Source: Spirochaetota bacterium
GTDB lineage: Bacteria; Spirochaetota; UBA4802; UB4802
DNA: 9,015 nucleotides
Reading direction: 5' to 3'
NCBI GenBank assembly: GCA_029548025.1
Contig: JAKPOE010000339.1
Coordinates: forward strand, 1 to 9,015
Part shown: positions 1 to 5,907 of the stretch, piece after piece
How positions within the stretch are numbered: position 1 is the first letter of the stretch
Layout of the letters: the number at the start of each line of letters is the position of its first letter
Program-made: the position numbers and the translations under genes
The notes under the pieces: generated by a model
Database searches by the model: none
What the model saw: only the letters and a program-made list of their open reading frames with translations
What the model was told of the DNA's origin: nothing

Positions 1-521
1 AAACTGTCCCCCAGCTGCAAAAAGTACTCATGATGATCTATCGGTACACCAACATCAGCACCCTCCTGTACATAGGATTGTATACTGCTGTAGCGATACT
101 GTACAGGACTATCGCACCGGCGCTTCCGTACCGGATTGAACGCTATGTACCATAGTAACCACAACAAATAATGAAACGCATCATGCGCAAACTGTACAAT
201 GATATCCTTATAGCGCTCATTCCAGAATGGACCCGTTCTGCCGGTTATTTTATTATACATCTCGGCAAACCGTGCCTTAATATACTGCACAATGCGTGCT
301 ATGGGCGCTCCTGTGCTGGTTGTGTGGATGACGATATGGATGTGATTGTCCATGATGCAGTACGCTATCAGCTTAAAGTCATATTTTTGTTTTGTTCTGT
401 TCAATATGTCGACAAAGCAGGCTTTAAAGTACTCCTCCTGCATCATATCCCGCCACTCGATACAGCGGCTCATGATGTGGTAGGTATGCTCGGGCAGTTG
501 TAGGCGCAATTTCCGTGCCAT
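1..521 (-). CDS. REP-associated tyrosine transposase (IS200-like, Y1_Tnp), 3' end cut by window edge
   Basis: Reading the minus strand from an ATG at 519-521 gives 173 codons with no stop before the window edge, so the C-terminus is missing. A strong Shine-Dalgarno (GGAGG, about 7 bases before the ATG) fixes the start. The protein has the marks of the HUH single-strand transposase family: the metal-binding HxH in MDNHIHIV (His60, His62), a likely nucleophilic tyrosine in FWNERYKD (Tyr104), and the conserved tail block YIAFNPVR (125-132) followed by YSS (144-146). Known members cut and join single-stranded DNA at REP-type palindromes and often act on repeats scattered through the host genome rather than as complete insertion sequences. 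No tnpB is visible. Two sampled 60-base lines of this gene are about 50% G+C, against 27% or less in sampled lines of the signalling genes, which suggests a transferred or mobile origin. The family call is firm; whether it is active is unknown. Confidence 0.93.
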   Translation of the reverse strand, partial: MARKLRLQLPEHTYHIMSRCIEWRDMMQEEYFKACFVDILNRTKQKYDFKLIAYCIMDNHIHIVIHTTSTGAPIARIVQYIKARFAEMYNKITGRTGPFWNERYKDIIVQFAHDAFHYLLWLLWYIAFNPVRKRRCDSPVQYRYSSIQSYVQEGADVGVPIDHHEYFLQLGDS

Positions 522-661
522 GGGTATTCCTCCATATTTTTTATAAAAATAGATGTTGCTACTCTATACTATATAAAACGCCGGAGATGAAAAATATTAA
601 AAAGAAATGGTGTATTTTTTTATACTTTTTGTGATTTTTTTTGAAAAAACAATATCTACAA

Positions 662-672
662 GGGGTCAGAGC
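662..672 (+). repeat. REP-like repeat copy 1 (GGGGTCAGAGC)
   Basis: Exact 11-base word shared with copy 2, starting 141 bases upstream of the transposase start. It runs into a short inverted repeat, GCACA (671-675) and TGTGC (681-685) with a 5-base loop, so this copy has a conserved head plus a small hairpin, as in REP elements. From general knowledge, similar GGGGTCAGA-type words occur beside transposases of this family in other bacteria; I could not search to confirm that. Confidence 0.55.
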
Positions 673-751
673 ACATGTTCTGTGCCTGCGTAAGTACATA
701 TATATATCACGTTGAAAATCGGATTACAATTGAGAAAATGAGAAAGAAATT

Positions 752-762
752 GGGGTCAGAGC
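752..762 (+). repeat. REP-like repeat copy 2 (GGGGTCAGAGC)
   Basis: Exact second copy of the 11-base word, same orientation, starting 90 bases after copy 1. Here it is followed by a tandem echo of its core (CAGAG at 758-762 and again at 766-770) rather than by a clear hairpin. Confidence 0.55.
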
Positions 763-812
763 CTTCAGAGTGCAAAAAAATATCATCCATGACATAGTAT
801 GTTGAAAAAGAT

Positions 813-823
813 GGTGTCAGAGC
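813..823 (+). repeat. REP-like repeat copy 3, one mismatch (GGTGTCAGAGC)
   Basis: Third copy, 61 bases after copy 2 and in the same orientation, with one substitution (GGTG for GGGG). It ends 6 bases before the stop codon of the ylbF-like gene at 830-832, so it would be carried in the 3' untranslated part of that operon's transcript. Confidence 0.45.
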
Positions 824-829
824 ATGAAA

Positions 830-1165
830 TTATGGATTTAATCGGGTATGTAGTATTTCCATAATTTCTTTTATGAGTCCCAGATATTCATTTTGTGCAG
901 ATACAAATTCTTTGACTAAAGGTTTTTCAATTATCGCATTGCGTAATTCAATAGAATCCGGGTCATTTACAATATCCGTGTCACCAGCTTCAGCCATTGT
1001 ATTAAGCTTTTTACCATGATTTACTAAACGAGTTAGTAGTTGTTGTGCCTCCTCATCCTCGTTCATCTGTTCTAAGAGAGAAAAATAACGGATAGCTATA
1101 GGATGCTGTGCTATGCTTTCAGCTAAATCATATGCCTTTTGTTTTATATCGTCAATGTCATTCAT
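830..1165 (-). CDS. YlbF/YmcA-family (Com_YlbF, DUF964) small helical protein
   Basis: A 111-residue acidic protein predicted to be almost entirely helical. Visible family features are an N-terminal helix (AYDLAESIAQHP), a central MNEDEEAQQLL segment (34-44) and a C-terminal helix with FVSAQNEYLGLIKEI, the pattern I associate with YlbF/YmcA/YheA proteins. In Bacillus, YlbF and YmcA form a complex with YaaT that affects RNase Y-dependent mRNA processing, biofilm formation and competence. This protein has no cysteine, so it cannot bind the iron-sulfur clusters reported for that complex, and its length is closer to YheA. The start overlaps the stop of the upstream esterase gene by 4 bases (ATGA), with AGGGG 7 bases before the ATG, which suggests translational coupling. 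It is the last gene of the larA-like cluster. The family call is reasonably secure; the role here is unknown. Confidence 0.75.
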   Translation of the reverse strand: MNDIDDIKQKAYDLAESIAQHPIAIRYFSLLEQMNEDEEAQQLLTRLVNHGKKLNTMAEAGDTDIVNDPDSIELRNAIIEKPLVKEFVSAQNEYLGLIKEIMEILHTRLNP

Positions 1166-2025
1166 TGTTGTTCCCCTGCATGTTCATAAATGGCGTCAAA
1201 GAAGTGAAGAATAGGCACTACCTCAGAAGACCAGTATTTAAAATCATGGCCAAATTCACACTGATGAAATATAATGGTAATATCTGGTTTTTGTGATTTC
1301 AACTTTTCATAAAATGCTTTCGTTTGATCAAATGGTACAACTGTATCCTTTGTGCCATGTCCAAGATACAGTGGGATATTCCATCCGTCTATCATGAAAT
1401 ACGGATTATCCTCTTTTGCCCATCTATCTTTAAACTGAGAGTATGGACCATAAGTAGCTGTCATTAATTTATCATTGGACATCGTAGCCTGATTATAGTC
1501 ACCGGATAATGAAGCACAAGCTTTAAATATTTGTTTGTTGTAAAGTGCAGTTAATACCGCACCGCGTCCACCAGTAGAGAGTCCCATAACAGCATTGAAC
1601 TGGTGCGACAATAATAAACCACGCTTTTGCATTTCTGGAATGAGTATTGTTTTTATCCACTCTGAGCCGGGCGTTTTTGCCCATTTGCGTTTTGTTTCAT
1701 TAAAATATTTTGATTCGTAGATAGTTATTCCCATCTCGGGGAGTATGAGGTTGTAGTGTCGCTTCAATGCCTCCTGCTGTAACGAGGTTTCCTGTATCCA
1801 TCGTTTGCGCGAAAAATTCCATCCTGGTAAAACAAGAATGTTTTTTTGATAGTTACTATCACCTATAAAAATATCAACAGGAATAGTTTTGCTTTGTTTT
1901 TCAACTGCATCAGGTAAATATAATGTATGGATGCCATTTTGAATTGGGCTTTGAGCCTGGAGCTGAGGCAGGCAGTTTAAAATAAAAATATAACCTGCTA
2001 TAATAGCTGAGGAAAATTTTTTCAC
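1162..2025 (-). CDS. Exported alpha/beta-hydrolase, putative esterase (esterase D-like)
   Basis: A 287-residue protein beginning with a GTG codon whose bases overlap the TGA of the preceding gene (GTGA). No Shine-Dalgarno is evident, so translation probably depends on coupling. The N-terminus is a signal peptide: MKK, a hydrophobic stretch to about residue 20, and a likely cleavage site after Ala24 (LQA). A cysteine at 18 preceded by ILN could alternatively be a relaxed lipobox. The mature part has an alpha/beta-hydrolase layout: strand plus oxyanion region NILVLPGWN (62-70), nucleophile elbow GLSTGG with Ser150, catalytic acid in HGTKDTVVP (Asp227) and catalytic His260 in FGHDFKYW. That gives a complete Ser-Asp-His triad, so activity on an ester or similar bond outside the cytoplasm is likely. 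The substrate cannot be inferred. A feruloyl-esterase-like or acyl-transferring relative cannot be excluded. Confidence 0.82.
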   Translation of the reverse strand: MKKFSSAIIAGYIFILNCLPQLQAQSPIQNGIHTLYLPDAVEKQSKTIPVDIFIGDSNYQKNILVLPGWNFSRKRWIQETSLQQEALKRHYNLILPEMGITIYESKYFNETKRKWAKTPGSEWIKTILIPEMQKRGLLLSHQFNAVMGLSTGGRGAVLTALYNKQIFKACASLSGDYNQATMSNDKLMTATYGPYSQFKDRWAKEDNPYFMIDGWNIPLYLGHGTKDTVVPFDQTKAFYEKLKSQKPDITIIFHQCEFGHDFKYWSSEVVPILHFFDAIYEHAGEQQ

Positions 2026-3164
2026 TGGATGCGCTCGGCTAACATGAGGTTGGATCTTCCAGTGCCTTTATTATAGCCATACGAAAATGGCAACGGTCCT
2101 TTGGATAGTGCATTAAAGCGTGTTTTGAGCTCTTGTTGATAGCGATTGGCAAACACTTGAATTGGTGTATTATATACGCCAAAGAATGTAAATTTCCACT
2201 CATAGGGGCTAAAAAACTTGAAGGCAATACCCGAATCATCCTGCAGAATAAGATCACTATGCTTTAATGTTATATCACGTATCTTAGTAAACTTAGTATC
2301 GTTATGCATAAGATACGATGCTGACTTTATGATAGTGGTAAAGCGCTTATATGACTCCAAATGAGGAATAAAATTGGTATATTGCAACAATGAATTGTCG
2401 ATAACATTAATCTGAAAATAGCGTACGCGCCGTATATAACCGGAAGCATCTTTAAAATATATCTCAGCGCCTGGTATGTAGTGATTTGGTTGTGTTGTAG
2501 CAGGCATTGTGCTAACCATGCTGTAATCATCTATCCATATATTTTTTACGTTAATGACATCATAATTCAATTGCTCCAAAAACCACATTATAATGCTTAT
2601 CATGCTATTAAATTCGTTGGTACTTACCTCCTTCTTCATGTCATTGGTAATAAAATAATTTATTTTTAATATTTCATTCAATGATGCACGCAATCCCCAT
2701 AAACCTGAAAAAACTTGTTCCTTTGTCAATGAATAGGGAGCAGGTATATCACCACATGGTTCCAGCCCAAACATAATATAGTCATCACCATCAGGGAAAA
2801 AGGCAACAGCGTTTAAGATGTCAGGTCCGCTAAATGGATAGAATATTGTTTTATTGTATTTTTTTGGCAAATTTTCACCACGCCATTTAACAATTGCATC
2901 TATATTCTTTTTCTGCAGTCTTTCCCAGCTCTTTTTTATTTCGTCAACATAGCTTACATAACGTTTGTCAAGAGTAAGCTGGAAAAGACGTGATGACGGT
3001 GATAGTGGTTTGCCTGCTAAAAATTTAGCGGACTCTACAATATCAGCATTGATAGTTGCAGTTGCGAAACGGGAATTTGTTTTTGCCTCTGAAGAATCGC
3101 TATTACTGCATGAAATAAGAATGCAGAATAGGAGTATCAATAGAATATCCTTGCATTGAGCCAT
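2022..3164 (-). CDS. Lipoprotein of unknown function
   Basis: A 380-residue protein with a clear lipoprotein signal: MAQCKD, a hydrophobic run, then LISC, which places the lipidated cysteine at residue 19, followed by a Ser/Asp/Glu-rich linker. I recognise no named family. The most distinctive stretch is YPFSGPD (109-115) followed by FFPDGDDYIMFGLEPCG (122-138). This looks like a conserved core and resembles hypothetical proteins of diderm bacteria that I recall only vaguely. The remainder is mixed alpha/beta with many aromatic residues and no internal membrane segment, which fits a periplasmic or surface-exposed globular domain. The ATG at 3162-3164 is preceded by AAAGGTGAT, a good Shine-Dalgarno. 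It sits 84 bases after the larA-like gene and overlaps the esterase start by 4 bases, so it is almost certainly co-translated with the esterase. Confidence 0.75.
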   Translation of the reverse strand: MAQCKDILLILLFCILISCSNSDSSEAKTNSRFATATINADIVESAKFLAGKPLSPSSRLFQLTLDKRYVSYVDEIKKSWERLQKKNIDAIVKWRGENLPKKYNKTIFYPFSGPDILNAVAFFPDGDDYIMFGLEPCGDIPAPYSLTKEQVFSGLWGLRASLNEILKINYFITNDMKKEVSTNEFNSMISIIMWFLEQLNYDVINVKNIWIDDYSMVSTMPATTQPNHYIPGAEIYFKDASGYIRRVRYFQINVIDNSLLQYTNFIPHLESYKRFTTIIKSASYLMHNDTKFTKIRDITLKHSDLILQDDSGIAFKFFSPYEWKFTFFGVYNTPIQVFANRYQQELKTRFNALSKGPLPFSYGYNKGTGRSNLMLAERIQ

Positions 3165-3200
3165 AGATCACCTTTGTCCTATTAACGTTGAATTGGCATT

Positions 3201-3229
3201 GGTATTGTGCAATGCTCTTTTTATGTCAA
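3201..3229 (-). promoter_or_regulatory. Possible internal promoter before the lipoprotein gene
   Basis: In the 84-base gap between the larA-like and lipoprotein genes, the minus strand has a perfect TTGACA (3224-3229), a 17-base spacer and AATACC (3201-3206). The -10 matches TATAAT at only three of six positions. It could provide extra transcription of the three downstream genes, but a match this weak may be chance. Confidence 0.28.
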
Positions 3230-3248
3230 TTACTTTATTGTGCGATAC

Positions 3249-4568
3249 TTAAAACAAAGGAAAAGTTGAGCCACCTTCTTTGAAAACAGCAACGGTTGCT
3301 TTTTTACCTAAATGGTTTAATCCACGCTCAATTACTCCTTGTGGCGAGGTAAATCGTTCAAAAAATCCCAGGGCTTTTACTTCCTTATCTGAGAGAGATG
3401 GAACATAAAAATAAAGATTGTGCGCACGTATAAGTTGCATTGAATAGTAGGTTAAAAATTTTTCTTCAACATTAAGTCCGGGTTGTATTTTTTCTAAAAA
3501 ACCCAGTACACGTGAAGCCCCCAATGTTCTTAAAATAGTGCGGGTAAGCCATAATGGTGTAGATTTTTCTGGCATGGGGATATCATCAAGTCCGCGTTCA
3601 GCACGCAAAAAGCCCATAACAATGCCCTTTGGCCGTAAAGCTGGCAGACAGTTACCAACACATTTCATACTCTGTTTAAAATTAATATCCATAGGGAATG
3701 AATTGGTGATAATCCCATCAACCTTTTTTTGGAGAGGCAAGCCGCATATTGTTTTCGTAAATGCAACTGCTTCTCTATGGCACTTAATTGGATGACCAGC
3801 AAAGCTTGCAATGATCTCCTTATTGGTATCTAGCACAACATTAATACAGAATATTTCCCCTTTAATCATATTTAACGTTTCTTCCAGATCAAGGCGAAAC
3901 GAATTTTGTTCAGCATCAACTGCTACCCTGTTGAATCGATATGGTGGTTCGGCAATAATGGCATGATGGTGGCCGATAGTTTCTGAATAAGCAACACCTG
4001 GCAAAATATTTTTAAGCCCTCCGCCAAAACCAGCCCACAGATGAGGTTCAACAAGACCTATGAGTAAAATTAGATCAGCGTCTTTGAGATGATGATTAAG
4101 ATATACATCTATCCCACGAGAAGTTTTACCAAAATGGATATTTTTTGCTTTATCAAACGCATCATGATTTTCCCATTGTATCTGGCTTATATTTTTTTTG
4201 CCAATTTTTACCTCCATTTCCTGTTGTGTCATTGGAGTATGTATACCCAATGCAGGTATTACGATGGCATTGTTCCTTGTGTTACAGCCTGCTTTTTTCA
4301 ACGCATCAAGTATCACATCAAAAAAGGTATGGGCAGGTGTTGGGCGTGTGTTGTCGTCAACAATAATGACAACTTTTTTATTCTTTAAAGAATATTTTGC
4401 AAGTGCTTTTGCTGCAATAGGTTGGGCTATCGATTTGGCAACAATATCTTTTCCTTTTTGTTTTTTTGGCGATAGTTCTTTCAATTGGTGCTCAGGTATA
4501 ATAACTTCCCATGATTCGGGAAGATCTATCTGTATCGAAGAAGAACCCCATGGTAAATCTATTTTCAT
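3249..4568 (-). CDS. larA: LarA-family (DUF2088) nickel-pincer enzyme, lactate racemase-like
   Basis: A 439-residue cytoplasmic protein of the usual LarA length. In the characterised lactate racemase, the nickel-pincer nucleotide cofactor and catalysis depend on an Arg in a DDxTRP motif, two catalytic histidines, a lysine covalently bound to the cofactor and a further histidine ligand. All have counterparts here: VDDNTRP (70-76, Arg75), GIH (His110), EPH (His176), GGGLKNILPG (Lys186) and the GHHHA cluster (His200-202). This is therefore likely a functional cofactor-binding racemase or epimerase of a 2-hydroxyacid, though LarA homologues act on various substrates, so lactate is only one possibility. 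The cofactor biosynthesis genes larB, larC and larE are not in the window. The ATG at 4566-4568 has AGGGGG about 9 bases upstream. It is the first gene of a four-gene minus-strand cluster. The family is very likely; the symbol denotes the family, not a proven substrate. Confidence 0.88.
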   Translation of the reverse strand: MKIDLPWGSSSIQIDLPESWEVIIPEHQLKELSPKKQKGKDIVAKSIAQPIAAKALAKYSLKNKKVVIIVDDNTRPTPAHTFFDVILDALKKAGCNTRNNAIVIPALGIHTPMTQQEMEVKIGKKNISQIQWENHDAFDKAKNIHFGKTSRGIDVYLNHHLKDADLILLIGLVEPHLWAGFGGGLKNILPGVAYSETIGHHHAIIAEPPYRFNRVAVDAEQNSFRLDLEETLNMIKGEIFCINVVLDTNKEIIASFAGHPIKCHREAVAFTKTICGLPLQKKVDGIITNSFPMDINFKQSMKCVGNCLPALRPKGIVMGFLRAERGLDDIPMPEKSTPLWLTRTILRTLGASRVLGFLEKIQPGLNVEEKFLTYYSMQLIRAHNLYFYVPSLSDKEVKALGFFERFTSPQGVIERGLNHLGKKATVAVFKEGGSTFPLF

Positions 4569-4608
4569 AACGAACCCCCTATAATAAAATAATAAATTTA
4601 ATTTTAAA

Positions 4609-4620
4609 TGTATATAGTAT
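4609..4620. repeat. 12-base direct repeat, copy A (TGTATATAGTAT)
   Basis: Identical to 5460-5471 and in the same orientation. In both places it lies between a gene start on the minus strand and a TTATGA/TGTCAA block, so it looks like part of a shared upstream module rather than a random AT word. Confidence 0.45.
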
Positions 4621-4636
4621 TGTTATGATATGTCAA
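4609..4636 (-). promoter_or_regulatory. Sigma-70-type promoter of the larA-like operon
   Basis: On the minus strand a perfect TTGACA (4631-4636) is followed by a 16-base spacer and TATACA (4609-4614, four of six matches). Transcription would start near 4601, leaving an untranslated leader of about 33 bases that includes the AGGGGG ribosome site. Spacing and placement fit well. The -10 falls inside a 12-base word repeated upstream of the small-protein gene. Confidence 0.55.
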
Positions 4637-4961
4637 CAGAAATATTAATATTTGTAATATCAAATATACCTTCTTTAGAGGATGTCGCATGATTGAATGC
4701 TGCTGGTATGTTGAAGCTATAAAACTATGAAATAAAAAGAACATGTGATTAATAAATTATGCTGGAACATTGAAAATTTAAAATTGTAAATACACCTGCG
4801 AATATTAAACAGTGGTAAAACCTGCTTTTGCAGTTGTTGACATGACAAAGAAATAGTTTTTTTAAGGCTATAATAATTTAAAAGAAGTTTACTATAGCAT
4901 ATTTCCGTGCTATTATAATTAGCTTTATGGCAATATACAAAAATAAAAGTATAATCAGCAA

Positions 4962-5438
4962 CTAAGCGTTCTGCTGGAGTACTTCTGGAGGTGGTCCCCA
5001 GTGGTATTGGCAGCAATGTATGCCATTTTCCTTATAAAAAGAAAAGGTGTACGCCCTGCTTTCATAATAGTTAGGATAGTTATCGGTATTCATCTCTTTT
5101 AAGCGATGATTGAAATACTGTAAAAATTCTACCAGAACCTTCTCAATACAGAATTCAATAATCTTTGCCAGCGACATCTTCCACAGCTTCTTCACATCCA
5201 GAAACAGCTCGTATTCTGAATGGTAAACATACAGATGCACCCGCTTCCAGTTCTTTTCGCTACTCCGCTTTCGGTAGGCAATGCGGTTAAATGCCTGCAT
5301 ACGGCATCGTTCCTTCTTTGCAGCATAGTTAATGAGGAGAAAGATAAAGGTGTGCAGCGGAAGCTTATAATAGTCAGAATAGCGGTTGAGCAATGTCAGA
5401 TGTTTGATAGTGATACAGGTGGTTGTTTCAATGGTCAT
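4962..5438 (-). CDS. Small basic protein of unknown function, possible ribbon-helix-helix core
   Basis: A 158-residue protein rich in Lys, Arg, Tyr, Phe and Cys, with no signal peptide. The ATG at 5436-5438 has a strong AAGGAGG 5 bases upstream, so the reading frame is credible. I do not recognise a named family with certainty. The segment WKRVHLYVYHSEYELFLDVKKLW (64-86) and then SLAKIIEFCIEKVL (89-102) reads as a short strand and two helices, as in ribbon-helix-helix DNA-binding proteins. The overall layout resembles leptospiral DUF1564 proteins, a comparison from memory. The C-terminus has HCCQYHWGPPPE (141-152), with clustered His/Cys that might bind metal. Two sampled 60-base lines are 45% G+C, well above the flanking intergenic DNA, which suggests acquisition. 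It stands alone, with 393 bases to the larA-like gene. It could be a repeat-family or mobile-element accessory protein; no partner gene is visible. Confidence 0.6.
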   Translation of the reverse strand: MTIETTTCITIKHLTLLNRYSDYYKLPLHTFIFLLINYAAKKERCRMQAFNRIAYRKRSSEKNWKRVHLYVYHSEYELFLDVKKLWKMSLAKIIEFCIEKVLVEFLQYFNHRLKEMNTDNYPNYYESRAYTFSFYKENGIHCCQYHWGPPPEVLQQNA

Positions 5439-5459
5439 GGGTTCCTCCTTCCAGAGTAG

Positions 5460-5471
5460 TGTATATAGTAT
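5460..5471. repeat. 12-base direct repeat, copy B (TGTATATAGTAT)
   Basis: Identical to 4609-4620. Here it lies 22 bases upstream of the small-protein start codon, and the associated TGTCAA (5503-5508) is 31 bases further on rather than 10, the extra bases including the CGATA/TATCG palindrome. Confidence 0.45.
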
Positions 5472-5690
5472 CGATAACTATCGCATAGCATAATTATTAT
5501 GATGTCAAGAAGATAAAATGTATGGATATTTTTAATACAAAAATCAGATTAATACAATAATTAATGAGTATGCGAAAAAAAATCATATGGGAAATTTTAT
5601 CATCAGATGAAAAGGTGTTAAAAAATAAAAGATAAAAATAGCTCACAATTTTAAAGTAATTGTTGTTAACTTTGAATAAAAGTGAAGATC

Positions 5691-5720
5691 TTGATTTTGC
5701 TTTATTATAAAAAGTATAGT
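5691..5720 (+). promoter_or_regulatory. Possible promoter for the phosphatase gene
   Basis: TTGATT (5691-5696), an 18-base spacer and TATAGT (5715-5720) give a plausible sigma-70 promoter reading towards the phosphatase gene. It would leave a leader of roughly 180 bases. In DNA this AT-rich, such matches arise by chance, so this is only a candidate. Confidence 0.28.
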
Positions 5721-5881
5721 AAAAAATTCTTTACAATTTTTGAAAACACATTTATATACAATAATCAGTAATGATGCAATGATTATGTATCGATATGTTT
5801 TATTAAAATGTTATTGCGGACAATTATACAGTATATAATTATGCATTTAAAATTCCTGGTAAATGAATGAAACCATTTTAG

Positions 5882-5896
5882 TGATAATTATTATCT
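5882..5896 (+). promoter_or_regulatory. Fur/PerR-type 7-1-7 operator candidate
   Basis: The 15 bases TGATAATTATTATCT contain a perfect 6-1-6 inverted repeat (GATAAT, T, ATTATC). They differ from the classical Fur-family box TGATAATnATTATCA only at the last base. The site ends 11 bases before the phosphatase ATG and abuts a TATAAA (5897-5902), so a bound repressor would block transcription or early translation. The match is seen directly; binding by a Fur, PerR or Zur protein is inference, and no such regulator gene is in the window. Confidence 0.42.
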
Positions 5897-5907
5897 TATA
5901 AAATATT

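Larger units (their letters stand above)
522..829. other. Non-coding region with REP-like repeats between transposase and ylbF-like gene
   Basis: I find no credible gene in these 308 bases. The stretch contains the Shine-Dalgarno of the transposase (minus), an AT-only inverted repeat just before it (TATTTTT at 535-541 and AAAAATA at 545-551), a T-rich tract around 608-645, and three spaced copies of a GGGGTCAGAGC-like word listed separately. The octamer GTTGAAAA also occurs twice (711-718, 801-808). No convincing Rho-independent terminator for the ylbF-like gene is visible, so readthrough into the repeats and the transposase, which lie on the same strand, is possible. Confidence 0.6.
4569..4961. 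other. AT-rich intergenic region between the small-protein gene and larA-like gene
   Basis: This 393-base stretch contains the larA-like promoter near its left end and otherwise no gene I can support. An open frame crossing 4717-5016 on the minus strand overlaps the 3' end of the better-supported small-protein gene and has no family features. One inverted repeat is visible, ATAGCA (4894-4899) and TGCTAT (4908-4913) with an 8-base loop. It lies about 50 bases downstream of the small-protein stop but has no following T-run on the minus strand, so it is a doubtful terminator. Confidence 0.5.
5439..5907. other. Divergent intergenic region with promoter and operator signals
   Basis: These 469 bases separate the minus-strand small-protein gene from the plus-strand phosphatase gene, and I find no coding frame in them. 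Towards the left are the 12-base repeat copy B, a short palindrome CGATA/TATCG (5472-5483) and a minus-strand TTGACA (5503-5508) with no good -10 at standard spacing. An AT-only perfect inverted repeat occurs at 5722-5728 and 5735-5741. Towards the right are a possible plus-strand promoter and a Fur-type palindrome, both listed separately. Confidence 0.5.

Noticed and set aside
171..503. Plus-strand open frame of 110 codons
   Set aside because: It lies wholly within the minus-strand transposase, has no ribosome site and no family features; the opposite strand carries clear HUH motifs.
662..823. CRISPR-like array
   Set aside because: Only three 11-base repeats at unequal spacing (90 and 61 bases), one degenerate, with no cas genes; a REP-like explanation fits the adjacent transposase better.
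3538..4584. Several plus-strand open frames opposite the larA-like gene
   Set aside because: They overlap one another and lie opposite a gene with intact LarA motifs; they are reading-frame shadows without ribosome sites.
4717..5016. Minus-strand open frame of 99 codons
   Set aside because: It overlaps the 3' end of the better-supported small-protein gene in another frame, lacks a ribosome site and shows no recognisable motif.
4962..5438. Antitoxin of a toxin-antitoxin pair
   Set aside because: The possible ribbon-helix-helix segment suggested it, but no adjacent small partner gene exists and the protein is larger than typical antitoxins.
4609..5471. Insertion element bounded by 12-base target duplications
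   Set aside because: The 12-mers flank the small-protein gene like a target duplication, but similarity continues beyond the 12-mer into TTATGA/TGTCAA, there are no terminal inverted repeats and no transposase inside. A shared promoter module is simpler.
5722..5741. Regulatory hairpin in the phosphatase leader
   Set aside because: The perfect 7-base inverted repeat contains only A and T and is expected by chance in this base composition.
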